Shown here one piece after another: positions 7,157 through 14,295 of a stretch of 25,834 bases of DNA (positions within the stretch are counted from its first letter, which is position 1; the number at the start of each line of letters is the position of its first letter). A model generated the notes under the pieces. The model saw only the letters and a program-made list of their open reading frames with translations, searched no databases and was not told the DNA's origin. The position numbers were made by a program, and so were the translations under genes. The stretch is from positions 1 to 25,834 of the forward strand of contig CAJUEC010000035.1 of the NCBI GenBank assembly GCA_910585155.1, given 5' to 3'. This stretch comes from an uncultured Oscillospiraceae bacterium. GTDB taxonomy: Bacteria; Bacillota; Clostridia; Oscillospirales; Oscillospiraceae.

Positions 7157-7999
7157 TCAATCCTCCCGCTCCAGGTAGACCACCACCGCCGCGCCCGGCC
7201 CCACGTGGGTGCCGATCACGGGGCCCACTGAGTGGACTTCATGGCGGTGGGGGCCAAAGGTCTCCTGGGTCAGGGCCATCAGCCCCTGGCACAGGGTGTC
7301 GTTGGCGGTATAGCCGTAGTACACCGGCAGGCGGGTGTCATAGGGAAGGGTGTCCCCGATGAGCTTGACCAGGGCGGACAGGCTGCCCTTGGCCCCCACG
7401 CCCTTGCCCACCAGGCCCAGCTGGCCGTTCCCCAGGGAGATGATGGGCTTTACCCGCAGCAGCTCACCGGCGATGGAGGCGGCGGCGGGCAGACGCCCTC
7501 CCTTGTGGAGGTATTTCAGCGTGTCCACAATGGCCAGCAGGCGGACCCAGCTCTTGGCCCGCTCCAGCTCCTCCACAATCTCCGGGGCGGATTTTCCCTG
7601 GTCCCGCAGCAGGCAGGCCAGGTCGATGAGCAGCCGCAGGCCCAGGGTGGTCTGGGTGGAATCCACGATATGGACTCCCTCATAGCCGCACAGCTCCTTG
7701 GCGATGAGGGCGCTCTGGCAGGTGCCGGACAGGGAGGACGCCATGGGCAGGCAGATGAGGCTGTCCCCCGCCTCCTGGGCCCGCCGGAAGTGGGGCAGGA
7801 AGTCGTCAGGGTTGGCCTGGCTGGTGGTGGGCAGCTCCTTGGCCCCCGCCAGCTGCTGGAAAAAGCCGGCGTGGTCCAGCATGTCGGGGAAGGCATCCTC
7901 CCCGAACTGTACCTTCAGCGGCACCACCCATACCCCCCGGCGCTGGGCCTCCTCGGGGCGGAAATCGGCGGTGCTGTCCGTTACAATATAAATAGCCAT
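7157..7999 (-). CDS. DegV family (FakB-like) fatty-acid-binding protein
   Basis: DegV/FakB proteins hold a fatty acid for phosphorylation by the FakA kinase. The 280-residue sequence begins with the family signature IVTDSTADF. It then shows TTSQANP (ligand-carboxylate region), SSLSGTCQSA, VDSTQTTLGL and LKYLHKGGRLP, which are typical family blocks. The start ATG at 7999 has AAAGGAGGA upstream; this ribosome site overlaps the stop of the preceding marR-like gene, so the two form one operon. No fakA is in the window. Pairing with a MarR regulator recalls the FabT control of fatty-acid genes in other Firmicutes; that link is inference. Confidence 0.9.
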   Translation of the reverse strand: MAIYIVTDSTADFRPEEAQRRGVWVVPLKVQFGEDAFPDMLDHAGFFQQLAGAKELPTTSQANPDDFLPHFRRAQEAGDSLICLPMASSLSGTCQSALIAKELCGYEGVHIVDSTQTTLGLRLLIDLACLLRDQGKSAPEIVEELERAKSWVRLLAIVDTLKYLHKGGRLPAAASIAGELLRVKPIISLGNGQLGLVGKGVGAKGSLSALVKLIGDTLPYDTRLPVYYGYTANDTLCQGLMALTQETFGPHRHEVHSVGPVIGTHVGPGAAVVVYLERED

Positions 8000-8013
8000 G
8001 GTGTGCTCCTCCT

Positions 8014-8487
8014 TTATTGGGTGTTTTGTTTTTGTCGGCACATGTCGTGGAAAAACTGGTCCAGGCGGCTCAGGGAGCGCAGCAGCGCTTCCAGCTCCGC
8101 CGCCTCCAGCCTGGAGGCGGCGCTGTGCACCATGCGGGCGTGGAATTGGGCGTGGAGGCGGTTGGCCGCCTCCCCCTTTTCGGTGAGGCGGACCCGGATC
8201 ACCCGCCGGTCCCCCGGCTCGCCCCCCCGCTCCAGGTAGCCCTTGCGCACCAGAGTGTTCACCGCCGCGGTCAGCGAGCTCACCCGGATGGCCAGGGCCT
8301 CGGCGGTCTGGGTCATGGTGTTGCGCCCCTCGGCGGTGAGGTCGTTCACCGCCTCCAGCACGTGGAGCTCCTTGACGGACAGGTCCTGGGTCCCTGTTCC
8401 GCCCAGGGCCTGCTCCTCCCAGATCAGAATCTGGTTAAATACATGGACGAAAAAATAGTTGAGCTGCTCCTGCTGGGCACGGGTCAT
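8014..8487 (-). CDS. MarR family transcriptional regulator
   Basis: A 157-residue winged-helix protein with the MarR core: LSVKELHVLEAV, the helix-turn-helix TMTQTAEALAIRVSSLTAAV, and the wing GYLERGGEPGDRRVIRVRLTEKG, whose DRR triad is a MarR hallmark. Start ATG at 8487 follows AAGGGATG. It is co-transcribed with the DegV/FakB-like gene, which begins 14 bp after its stop. A 23-bp near-palindrome just downstream of its promoter is a good candidate for its own operator. Its ligand is unknown; an acyl chain would fit the neighbour but is not shown by the sequence. Confidence 0.9.
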   Translation of the reverse strand: MTRAQQEQLNYFFVHVFNQILIWEEQALGGTGTQDLSVKELHVLEAVNDLTAEGRNTMTQTAEALAIRVSSLTAAVNTLVRKGYLERGGEPGDRRVIRVRLTEKGEAANRLHAQFHARMVHSAASRLEAAELEALLRSLSRLDQFFHDMCRQKQNTQ

Positions 8488-8509
8488 GGGATCATCCCTT
8501 CAAATCTTG

Positions 8510-8573
8510 AATAGTTTAAATTTTAAATTATTAGAGCTTCGAATAATATACGCTGAAAAAGAGGGTTTGTCAA
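8510..8573 (-). promoter_or_regulatory. marR-degV promoter and candidate operator
   Basis: TTGACA (8568-8573) - 17 nt - TATATT (8545-8550) on the minus strand. The palindrome AATAGTTTAAA-T-TTTAAATTATT (8510-8532, one mismatch) lies just downstream of the expected start of transcription, where a MarR dimer could block it. The -35 box contains the TGA stop codon of the upstream histidine kinase. Confidence 0.75.
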
Positions 8574-9841
8574 CCCCCTTTTTCCCGGCGCTCTCCAAGC
8601 TGCCTGTCCAGCGGGAGGACGGCGGTAAAGGCCGTCCCCTCCCCCTGGGCGCTGTGGACGGTGATTCGGCCCCGGCAGCGCTCCGCGATGGCGGCGGCGA
8701 TGGACAGCCCCAGCCCAGCGCCCCCGGTTTGCCGGCTGCGGGCGGCGTCCGCCCGGTAAAACCGCTCAAACAGGTGGGGCAGCGCCTCCTGGGGAATGGG
8801 CTCCCCGGTGTTGTGGACGGTGAGAACGGCCCGCTCTCCTGCGGCCAGGGTGACGGTGACTGTCCCCCCGGGCTGGCAGTATTTGCAGGCGTTGTCCAGC
8901 AGGATGGCGCACAGCCGCCGCAGCTCCTCACCGCTGCCGGTGACGGCCACACCGGGGGCCACGGCGCTGTCCAGGGTGAGCCCCGCCTCAAAGGCCACCG
9001 GCTCAAAGGACATGACGCACCCCTTGCACAGGGCGGACAGGTCCACCCGCTCCCGGGGGCGCACATCCCCGGCGGCGTCCCCCCGGGCCAGGAACAACAG
9101 GTCCTGCACCAGCCCCTTCATCCGCAGGCCCTCCTCCCGGATGCCCTCCACCCACTGGCGCTGGCTGCCCACAGTCTCTTCCGGGCGACTCAGCAGGATG
9201 TCCGCGTCCGCCAGCAGCACGGTGAGGGGAGTTTTCAGCTCGTGGGAGGCGTCGGCCACAAACTGCTGCCGCACCCGCCAGCTCTCCTCCACCGGCCGCA
9301 TCAGCCAGCGGGACAGCAGCACGCTCACCGCGAAAAACCCCGCCAGCGCCCCGGCAAAGATGAGGCAGGCCGTCAGTACCTGTCGGCGGACGGCGCTCTG
9401 CTCCCAGCTCAGGTCGGCAAAGGCCAGCTCCAGCCAGGGGCCTTTGGGCTGGATGAGATAGCGCAGATTCAGCTCCCGCAGCTGCCCGGAGCTCACCCCG
9501 GCGTCCAGCGCCGCCTCCAGGGCCCGGGTCAGGGTGTCCCCATCCAACGCCGCGTTGTAGCTCAGGGCCAGCAGCACCCGCCCCTCCCGGTCCACCGCGG
9601 CGCAGAAGGCGGGTATGCCGGTGTACAGCTCATCGTCCCGGACGGGGCTGCCGTCCAGCAGGGCGTGGCCGGGGTCCAGCACCGCCTCTCCCCGGGCCAG
9701 AGCGGCGCGCAGCACCCGGTCCGTCTCCTCCCGGTACTGGCGCAGGGCGGAGCCGGTCTGGAGGGCCAGGGCCGTCCCCAGCACCGCCGAGAGCAACACC
9801 ATGATGAGCAGGACAAATTTCCAGCGCAGTTTTTTCAGCAT
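8570..9841 (-). CDS. Membrane sensor histidine kinase, apparently orphan
   Basis: Two-component sensor kinase of 423 residues. One membrane segment lies near residues 7-27. An extracytoplasmic sensor region of about 130 residues follows, then a second membrane segment near 156-177. The phosphorylated histidine is in FVADASHELKTPLT (H200), and the ATP-binding part shows LLDNACKY (N box) and GGAGLGLSIA (G2 box). The HAMP linker is short or degenerate. Start ATG at 9841 has GGGAGG upstream; an in-frame ATG at 9865 has no such site. The normal partner response regulator would lie directly upstream, but 9842-10020 holds only a REP-like half-element and no gene. The signal sensed is not evident. 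Its stop codon lies within the -35 box of the marR promoter. Confidence 0.9.
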   Translation of the reverse strand: MLKKLRWKFVLLIMVLLSAVLGTALALQTGSALRQYREETDRVLRAALARGEAVLDPGHALLDGSPVRDDELYTGIPAFCAAVDREGRVLLALSYNAALDGDTLTRALEAALDAGVSSGQLRELNLRYLIQPKGPWLELAFADLSWEQSAVRRQVLTACLIFAGALAGFFAVSVLLSRWLMRPVEESWRVRQQFVADASHELKTPLTVLLADADILLSRPEETVGSQRQWVEGIREEGLRMKGLVQDLLFLARGDAAGDVRPRERVDLSALCKGCVMSFEPVAFEAGLTLDSAVAPGVAVTGSGEELRRLCAILLDNACKYCQPGGTVTVTLAAGERAVLTVHNTGEPIPQEALPHLFERFYRADAARSRQTGGAGLGLSIAAAIAERCRGRITVHSAQGEGTAFTAVLPLDRQLGERREKGG

Positions 9842-9934
9842 GGCGGGTCCTCCCTGGAAGGCCATCCCCCGGGCGGGGCGGCTGGATACAATGGGGTAGA
9901 AGCCTGCGGGGCGGCCAGATGGGCGGTTTGGCCG

Positions 9935-9958
9935 GGCCCCTGCGGCGGTGAATACAGG
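9935..9958. repeat. REP-like half-element
   Basis: The 24-nt stretch from GGCCCCTGCGGC to GTGAATACAGG matches the right arm region of the palindrome at 7097-7153 with two differences. It sits upstream of the histidine kinase, where a response-regulator gene might be expected. No gene is visible in 9842-10020. Confidence 0.5.
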
Positions 9959-10021
9959 TTTTTAGTATACCACACCGGACCTCCCGGCGCAAAGATTTCC
10001 TGATTTTTTAAAAAGAACCTC

Positions 10022-10075
10022 TTTACAAAGGGGAGAAACTGTGTTATCTTAATTTCAGTAATAATTCTTATTACT
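10022..10075 (+). promoter_or_regulatory. perR-rbr promoter with Fur/PerR-type box
   Basis: TTTACA (10022-10027) - 17 nt - TATCTT (10045-10050), then the palindrome AGTAATAA-ttc-TTATTACT (10057-10075). Its core TAATAAT-T-CTTATTA has the 7-1-7 layout of PerR/Fur boxes. The box covers the expected transcription start, so PerR can repress its own operon. Confidence 0.8.
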
Positions 10076-10078
10076 AAG

Positions 10079-10238
10079 CGCCGTTTGAAAAATGGCAATG
10101 TGCCCAGCGGCGAGGGATTTTTCCGTCAGGCAAGGCGATTTGACGCAGAAATACTTTGTGTATTTCAAGTCAAATCAACGCCGTATGGCGGAGAAAGACC
10201 CGTCGATTGGGTATGTTGACAATTTTCAAACAAGCCCT
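10079..10238 (+). mobile_element. MITE-like 160-bp element, copy 1
   Basis: This element matches 23831-23992 in reverse complement; a hand count over the central ~125 bases gives about a dozen substitutions and no length change. Its ends form imperfect inverted repeats (TTTGAAAAATGGCAATGTGC against the complement of the right end at about 10207-10230). Inside is a nested hairpin: ATTTGAC / GTCAAAT outside, GAAATAC / GTATTTC inside. No transposase is present. It occupies most of the leader between the PerR box and the perR ribosome site. Confidence 0.65.
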
Positions 10239-10260
10239 AAATAAACGCAAAGGAGGGCCC

Positions 10261-10650
10261 ATGAACAACGTTCGACAGAGTAAGAAGCGGGATGCCATGC
10301 TGGCCCTGCTGCGGTCGACCTCCTGCCACCCGCCGGCGGACTGGGTCTACCGCCAGATGAAGGCGGAGTATCCCGGCCTGAGCCTGGGCACCGTCTACCG
10401 CAACCTGAACCACCTGTGTGAGCGGGGGCTGCTCCGGCGGGTGGGGGCGGTGAACGGCCAGGAGCGCTATGACGGGATGCTTTCCCCTCATTCCCACTTT
10501 ATTTGCAACCGCTGCGGCACCATTTTGGACCTGCCCGAGTACTCTCCTGGGCAGGACCGTCTGGACGCCGTGGGCGTGCAATATGGGTTCCAGCCGGAGG
10601 GCTGCGAATTCATTGTCCGCGGTCTGTGCAAGGACTGCAAAGATTTTTAA
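10261..10650 (+). CDS. perR: Peroxide-responsive Fur family repressor PerR
   Basis: A 129-residue metal-dependent repressor. The structural zinc site is C82-x2-C85 and C123-x2-C126. All five residues of the PerR regulatory metal site can be placed: H23, D71, H77, H79 and D90 (matching H37, D85, H91, H93, D104 of B. subtilis PerR). Iron-catalysed oxidation of these histidines is the known peroxide-sensing step. The DNA-recognition helix is SLGTVYRNLNHL. Start ATG at 10261 follows AAGGAGG; a longer in-frame reading upstream would translate the MITE-like element. The rubrerythrin gene begins 18 bp after the stop, so the pair forms a peroxide-defence operon under the box at 10057-10075. Confidence 0.92.
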   Translation: MNNVRQSKKRDAMLALLRSTSCHPPADWVYRQMKAEYPGLSLGTVYRNLNHLCERGLLRRVGAVNGQERYDGMLSPHSHFICNRCGTILDLPEYSPGQDRLDAVGVQYGFQPEGCEFIVRGLCKDCKDF

Positions 10651-10668
10651 CATTGGAGGAAAACAATC

Positions 10669-11256
10669 ATGAAAAAATGGATCTGCCCTGTCTGCGGTTA
10701 CGTCTATGAAGGCGAGAATCCCCCCGCTGAGTGCCCCGTGTGCCATGTGGCCGGCTCCAAGTTCACCGAGCAGGTGGGCGAGATGAAGCTGGCCGCCGAG
10801 CACGAGTACGGCATCTACGCCAAGACCGTGAAGAACAATGCCGACATCAGCGAGGAGGACAAGAAGTACATCTTTGAGCAGCTGATGGCCAACTTCAACG
10901 GCGAATGCGGCGAGGTGGGCATGTACCTGTGCATGGCCCGGATCGCCCATCGCCAGGGCTATCCCGAGATCGGCCTGTACTGGGAGAAAGCCGCCTATGA
11001 GGAGGCCGAGCACGCCGCCAAGTTCGCCGAGCTGCTGGGCGAGGAGCTGGAGCCCAGCATGACCGCCGACACCGCCAAGAACCTGGCCTGGCGGGTGGAG
11101 TGCGAGTTCGGCGCCACCAAGGGCAAGTTCGACCTGGCCGCCTGCGCCAAGAAGAACGGCCTGGACGCCATCCACGACACCGTGCATGAGATGGCCCGCG
11201 ACGAGGCCCGCCACGGCAAGGCGCTCAAGGGCCTGCTGGAGCGGTACTTCAAGTAA
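10669..11256 (+). CDS. rbr: Rubrerythrin with N-terminal rubredoxin (reverse rubrerythrin)
   Basis: Non-haem iron peroxidase of anaerobes that reduces hydrogen peroxide to water in the cytosol. The 195-residue protein starts with a rubredoxin Fe(Cys)4 domain (C6, C9, C22, C25: WICPVCGYVYEG...CPVC). A ferritin-like four-helix domain follows, with di-iron ligand segments such as FNGECGEVGMY, YEEAEHA, VECEFGA and MARDEARHGKAL. Rubredoxin-first order is the reverse of the original rubrerythrin and is common in clostridia. The ribosome site is TTGGAGGA. It is the second gene of the perR operon and is followed by a strong hairpin terminator. The electron donor is not encoded nearby. Confidence 0.95.
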   Translation: MKKWICPVCGYVYEGENPPAECPVCHVAGSKFTEQVGEMKLAAEHEYGIYAKTVKNNADISEEDKKYIFEQLMANFNGECGEVGMYLCMARIAHRQGYPEIGLYWEKAAYEEAEHAAKFAELLGEELEPSMTADTAKNLAWRVECEFGATKGKFDLAACAKKNGLDAIHDTVHEMARDEARHGKALKGLLERYFK

Positions 11257-11284
11257 GATTTTTACCGCAAGTTCAGCACATTTT

Positions 11285-11318
11285 GAGGGGAACAGGGAGA
11301 CCTGTTCCCCTCTTGTTA
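11285..11318 (+). terminator. Terminator of perR-rbr
   Basis: Perfect 12-bp arms GAGGGGAACAGG / CCTGTTCCCCTC around GAGA, followed by TTGTTA, 28 bp after the rubrerythrin stop. Confidence 0.8.
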
Positions 11319-11358
11319 TGTCTGCGGTCGGGAGAGACCCCGCCCGTTCAAAGAAACG

Positions 11359-11397
11359 GCACCCCCCTGCCGAGGCAGGGGGGTGCTTGCGTTTTTT
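11359..11397. terminator. Bidirectional terminator between rbr and dhaM
   Basis: Arms GCACCCCCCTGCC / GGCAGGGGGGTGC (11359-11386). The plus side runs into T6 and the minus side into CGTTTCTTT about ten bases past the dhaM stop. It ends dhaKLM and backs up the rbr terminator. Confidence 0.8.
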
Positions 11398-11776
11398 ACA
11401 GCTTTTTCTGAGAGCCCACCTGGCTCAGGTCGTCCAGGATGTCCTCCAGCGCCATGCCCGCCTCGGCACCCACGGCGGCGGTAACGGCCCCCTCAGCCAC
11501 CGGGCAGTCTGCCAGAGCCAGCCTGCGGCCCTCCATGGACTCCATAACCATCTCCGCCGTCATCACCGCGCTGCCCATGTCCATGAGCAGGATGACCCCC
11601 TCGTCGGAGTACACCTGGTCCACGGCGCGGGAGATTTTTTCAAAGCTGGTGCCGAAGCCGCCGTCCTCCAGGCCGCCCGCGGCGGCGATGGGAGCGGTTT
11701 TGGCCATCATCCGGGCCAGGTCCACCACGCCCTCGGCCAGCTTGGCGCTGTGGGACACGATGACAAGTCCAACCAT
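11396..11776 (-). CDS. dhaM: Dihydroxyacetone kinase phosphotransfer subunit DhaM
   Basis: PTS EIIA-like subunit that takes phosphate from HPr and passes it to the ADP bound on DhaL. The 126 residues comprise only the EIIA(mannose-type) domain, as in Firmicutes, not the long three-domain E. coli form. The phosphorylated histidine is H9 in VIVSHS, and MDMGSAVMTAEM is a second family block. Start ATG at 11776 comes one base after the dhaL stop, with GAGGTG upstream inside dhaL. It is the third gene of dhaK-dhaL-dhaM. The general PTS genes (ptsH, ptsI) are not in the window. Confidence 0.93.
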   Translation of the reverse strand: MVGLVIVSHSAKLAEGVVDLARMMAKTAPIAAAGGLEDGGFGTSFEKISRAVDQVYSDEGVILLMDMGSAVMTAEMVMESMEGRRLALADCPVAEGAVTAAVGAEAGMALEDILDDLSQVGSQKKL

Positions 11777-11777
11777 A

Positions 11778-12398
11778 TCACACCTCGCCCGCCGTAATCT
11801 CCAGCACCATGGTGAAGGAGGTGGCCCCGGGGTCCTGGTGGCCGATGGACCGCTCGCCCAGGTAGCTGGCCCGGCCCTTGGTGGCGGCGATGGTCTTGGT
11901 GAACTCCACACCCTCCCAGGCGGCGGCCACGCCGGCGGCAAAGGCCGCCTTGGCGTCAGAGGTCTCCGCCCATTTGGCCTCCATGGCCTCCTTGGCGGGG
12001 ATCATGGCGTCCAGCATGGTCTTCTCGCCCTTGGTGGACCGGCCCCGCTGCATGATGCCCTCGATGGCCTGCTGGAGCCCCGCCAGGAAGTCGGGGACGG
12101 TGACGTCCGCCTTGCCCTTGAGGGCGGCGCCCAGCTTCATGAAGCCGGTACCGTACAGGGGGCCGGAGGCCCCGCCCACGGTGGACACCAGGGTCATGCC
12201 CACGGTCTTGAGCACGTCTCCCGGCTCCTTGTCCCCCAGGGTGTCCAGCTTCTTTTCAACCTCGCCGAAGCCCCGGGCCAGGTTGATGCCGTGGTCGCCG
12301 TCGCCGATGACGTTGTCCAGCTCAGTGAGGAAGGCCTTTTCCTCCTCGATTTTGGCCGCGATCTTATGGATGACGGCAATGAGTTTTTCCGTGTTCAT
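11778..12398 (-). CDS. dhaL: Dihydroxyacetone kinase ADP-binding subunit DhaL
   Basis: Subunit that carries a tightly bound ADP/ATP and phosphorylates dihydroxyacetone held on DhaK. The 206-residue protein has the Mg-nucleotide motif IGDGDHG (D33, D35, H36). It also has the GGASGPLYGT loop, RGRSTKGEKTMLDA and a C-terminal GRASYLGERSIGHQDPGATS, all typical of the family. It starts at the ATG at 12398, 41 bp after the dhaK stop. In PTS-type systems the nucleotide is a recharged cofactor, not a consumed substrate; the presence of DhaM indicates that mode here. Confidence 0.94.
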   Translation of the reverse strand: MNTEKLIAVIHKIAAKIEEEKAFLTELDNVIGDGDHGINLARGFGEVEKKLDTLGDKEPGDVLKTVGMTLVSTVGGASGPLYGTGFMKLGAALKGKADVTVPDFLAGLQQAIEGIMQRGRSTKGEKTMLDAMIPAKEAMEAKWAETSDAKAAFAAGVAAAWEGVEFTKTIAATKGRASYLGERSIGHQDPGATSFTMVLEITAGEV

Positions 12399-12439
12399 AT
12401 GGTCAGCCCGCTTTCCTTAGAAAATGCCGCGCTCCGGGC

Positions 12440-13429
12440 CTACGCCTTGAAGCCCGGGGTGTCCGCCTTGGCGTCCAGCAGCTCCTTGAGCTGGCTGTCC
12501 AGCTTCAGCAGGGAGATGGAGAAGCCCGCCATCTCGATGGAGGTCATGTACTCGCCCACAAAGGTCTTGTACACCTTGACGCCCTTCTCGGCCAGCACGT
12601 CGGCCACCCGGTTGTTGATGATGAACAGCTCCATCAGCGGGGTGGCGCCGGCGGAGTTGATCATCACGGCCACCTCGCCGCCGGTGAAGTCCAGGTCGCC
12701 CAGGATCTGGGCCATCAGCATATCCACGATCTCGTCGGCGGTTTTGAGGGGCTCCCGATGGGTGCCGGGCTCGCCGTGAATGCCGATGCCCACCTCCATC
12801 TCGTCCTCGCTGAGCTCGAAGCCGGGCTTGCCGGCGGCGGGGACGGTGCAGGGCTCGATGGCCGCGCCCATGGTGCGCACGTTGTCAATGACCTTCTGGG
12901 CCACCGCCTGAACGGCGTCCAGGTCGGCGCCGGTCTCGGCCATGGCGCCGGCGATCTTGTGGACAAACACGGTGCCCGCCACACCCCGGCGGCCCACGGT
13001 GTACAAGCTGTCCTTCACGGCCACGTCGTCGTTGACCACCACCTGGGCCACCTTGATGCCCTCGTCCCGGGCCATGTCGGCGGCCATCTCAAAGTTCATC
13101 ACGTCGCCGGTGTAATTCTTGATGACCATCAGCACGCCCGCGTCGGTGGCGATGGCCTTGATGCCCTCATAGACCTGGTCGGGGGTGGGGGAGGTGAACA
13201 CGGCCCCGGCCACCGCCGCGTCCAGCATACCCTCGCCCACGTAGCCGCCGTGGGCGGGCTCATGGCCGCTGCCGCCGCCGCTGATGAGGGCCACCTTGCC
13301 CTCCTTTTTGCTGGTCCGGACCACCACGTTGCCGCAGTCCAGCTTGCGCACATACTGGGGATAGGCCTTGACCATGCCCTGGATCATCTGATCCTCTACC
13401 TTGTCCACCGCGTTGATGAACTTTTTCAT
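12440..13429 (-). CDS. dhaK: Dihydroxyacetone kinase substrate-binding subunit DhaK
   Basis: Binds dihydroxyacetone covalently through a histidine for phosphorylation to dihydroxyacetone phosphate. In the 329 residues the hemiaminal-forming His is H218 (GIGIHGEPG), and the catalytic pair H56 (GGGSGHEP) and D109 (KNYTGDV) lie at the same numbers as in E. coli DhaK. An in-frame GTG at 13438 falls next to the AAGGAG ribosome site, so the ATG at 13429 is preferred. The gene diverges from glpP across 148 bp. I do not see a convincing -35/-10 pair for the minus strand there. The glycerol dehydrogenase that would supply dihydroxyacetone is not in the window. Confidence 0.95.
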   Translation of the reverse strand: MKKFINAVDKVEDQMIQGMVKAYPQYVRKLDCGNVVVRTSKKEGKVALISGGGSGHEPAHGGYVGEGMLDAAVAGAVFTSPTPDQVYEGIKAIATDAGVLMVIKNYTGDVMNFEMAADMARDEGIKVAQVVVNDDVAVKDSLYTVGRRGVAGTVFVHKIAGAMAETGADLDAVQAVAQKVIDNVRTMGAAIEPCTVPAAGKPGFELSEDEMEVGIGIHGEPGTHREPLKTADEIVDMLMAQILGDLDFTGGEVAVMINSAGATPLMELFIINNRVADVLAEKGVKVYKTFVGEYMTSIEMAGFSISLLKLDSQLKELLDAKADTPGFKA

Positions 13430-13487
13430 ACTGCACACTCCTTTTATGAAATGTCAAGATTTTCAGGGATATGGACGGGAAAAACCG

Positions 13488-13516
13488 TTGCGGGAAAAGG
13501 GGAAAAGAGATACAAT
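13488..13516 (+). promoter_or_regulatory. glpP promoter
   Basis: TTGCGG (13488-13493) - 17 nt - TACAAT (13511-13516). It places transcription near 13523, so the in-frame ATG at 13515 lies in the -10 box and cannot be the usual start codon. This supports the GTG at 13578. Confidence 0.6.
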
Positions 13517-13577
13517 GGAACATCATGCAGCGCCCGGGCCGCCCGGCCCGAGAGACGCAGAGAGGAGTTTTGCGGCT

Positions 13578-14147
13578 GTGGATCAACGCTTTTATGACGC
13601 GGTGCTGGCCTCGCCGGTGATCGCGGCGGTGAAGAATATGGAGCAGCTGGAGGAGTGCCTGACGCTGGAGAACATCCAGGTGGTGTTCCTGCTCTTCGGC
13701 GACCTGTGCTCCATCGCGGACATCGTGGCCAGGGCCAAGGACGCCGGAAAGATTGTGATGATCCATATGGACCTGATCACCGGCCTGTCCTCCAGCAAGG
13801 AGATCGTGGTGGATTTCATCCACAGGAGCACCCGGGCGGACGGCATCATCACCACCAAGCCCAGCTTCATCCGTCGGGCCCGGGAGCTGAACCTGTTCAC
13901 CGTGATGCGGCTGTTTGTCATCGACTCCATGGCGCTGGCGGGCATCGACAAGCTGGAGAGCGTGAAGCCCGACTTCATCGAGGTGCTGCCCGGCGTCATG
14001 CCCAAGACCATCCGGCGGATTGTCCAGACCACCCGCATCCCCCTGCTGGCGGGGGGGCTCATCGCGGACAAGGAGGATGTGGTGGCGGCGCTCAGCGCCG
14101 GGGCGATGGCGGTATCCGCCACCAGCCGGGAGGTCTGGCGGCTGTGA
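13578..14147 (+). CDS. glpP: Glycerol uptake operon antiterminator GlpP
   Basis: RNA-binding antiterminator that, when glycerol-3-phosphate is present, lets transcription pass leader terminators of glp genes. The 189-residue TIM-barrel protein matches the B. subtilis GlpP family in length and in motifs: PVIAAVKNMEQ, MIHMDLITGL, DGIITTKPSFI, the strongly conserved VKPDFIEVLPGVMPK and LLAGGLI. The GTG start is chosen from AGAGGAG at 13561-13567 and from the promoter position. Likely targets are the hairpin-rich leaders before glpK (17289-17332) and glpA (19817-19883). It is divergent from dhaK, which joins the glycerol and dihydroxyacetone routes in one locus. Confidence 0.93.
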   Translation: MDQRFYDAVLASPVIAAVKNMEQLEECLTLENIQVVFLLFGDLCSIADIVARAKDAGKIVMIHMDLITGLSSSKEIVVDFIHRSTRADGIITTKPSFIRRARELNLFTVMRLFVIDSMALAGIDKLESVKPDFIEVLPGVMPKTIRRIVQTTRIPLLAGGLIADKEDVVAALSAGAMAVSATSREVWRL

Positions 14148-14223
14148 GGGCCTGCCCCAAGCCGGAGAAACTCCCCGCGGGCGGGGCGCTGTAACAGAAA
14201 AAGCCGCGCAGGCTCGGGACAAC

Positions 14224-14256
14224 CCCCGCCCTCCGTCAGGAAGGGCGGGGCCTTTC
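14224..14256 (+). terminator. glpP terminator
   Basis: Arms CCCCGCCCT / AGGGCGGGG (14224-14250) followed by CCTTTCC; moderate T-run, 76 bp after the glpP stop. Confidence 0.65.
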
Positions 14257-14295
14257 CATTGCCTGTACGGCTTTTCAGAGACAGAGGCTCAGGCG

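Noticed and set aside
9835..10098. Minus-strand frame upstream of the histidine kinase as a response regulator
   Set aside because: It has no receiver or DNA-binding motif, and it crosses the PerR promoter and a REP-like element.
13515..13577. Alternative ATG start for glpP at 13515
   Set aside because: It overlaps the -10 box of the best promoter and adds a Pro/Gly-rich stretch absent from GlpP proteins.
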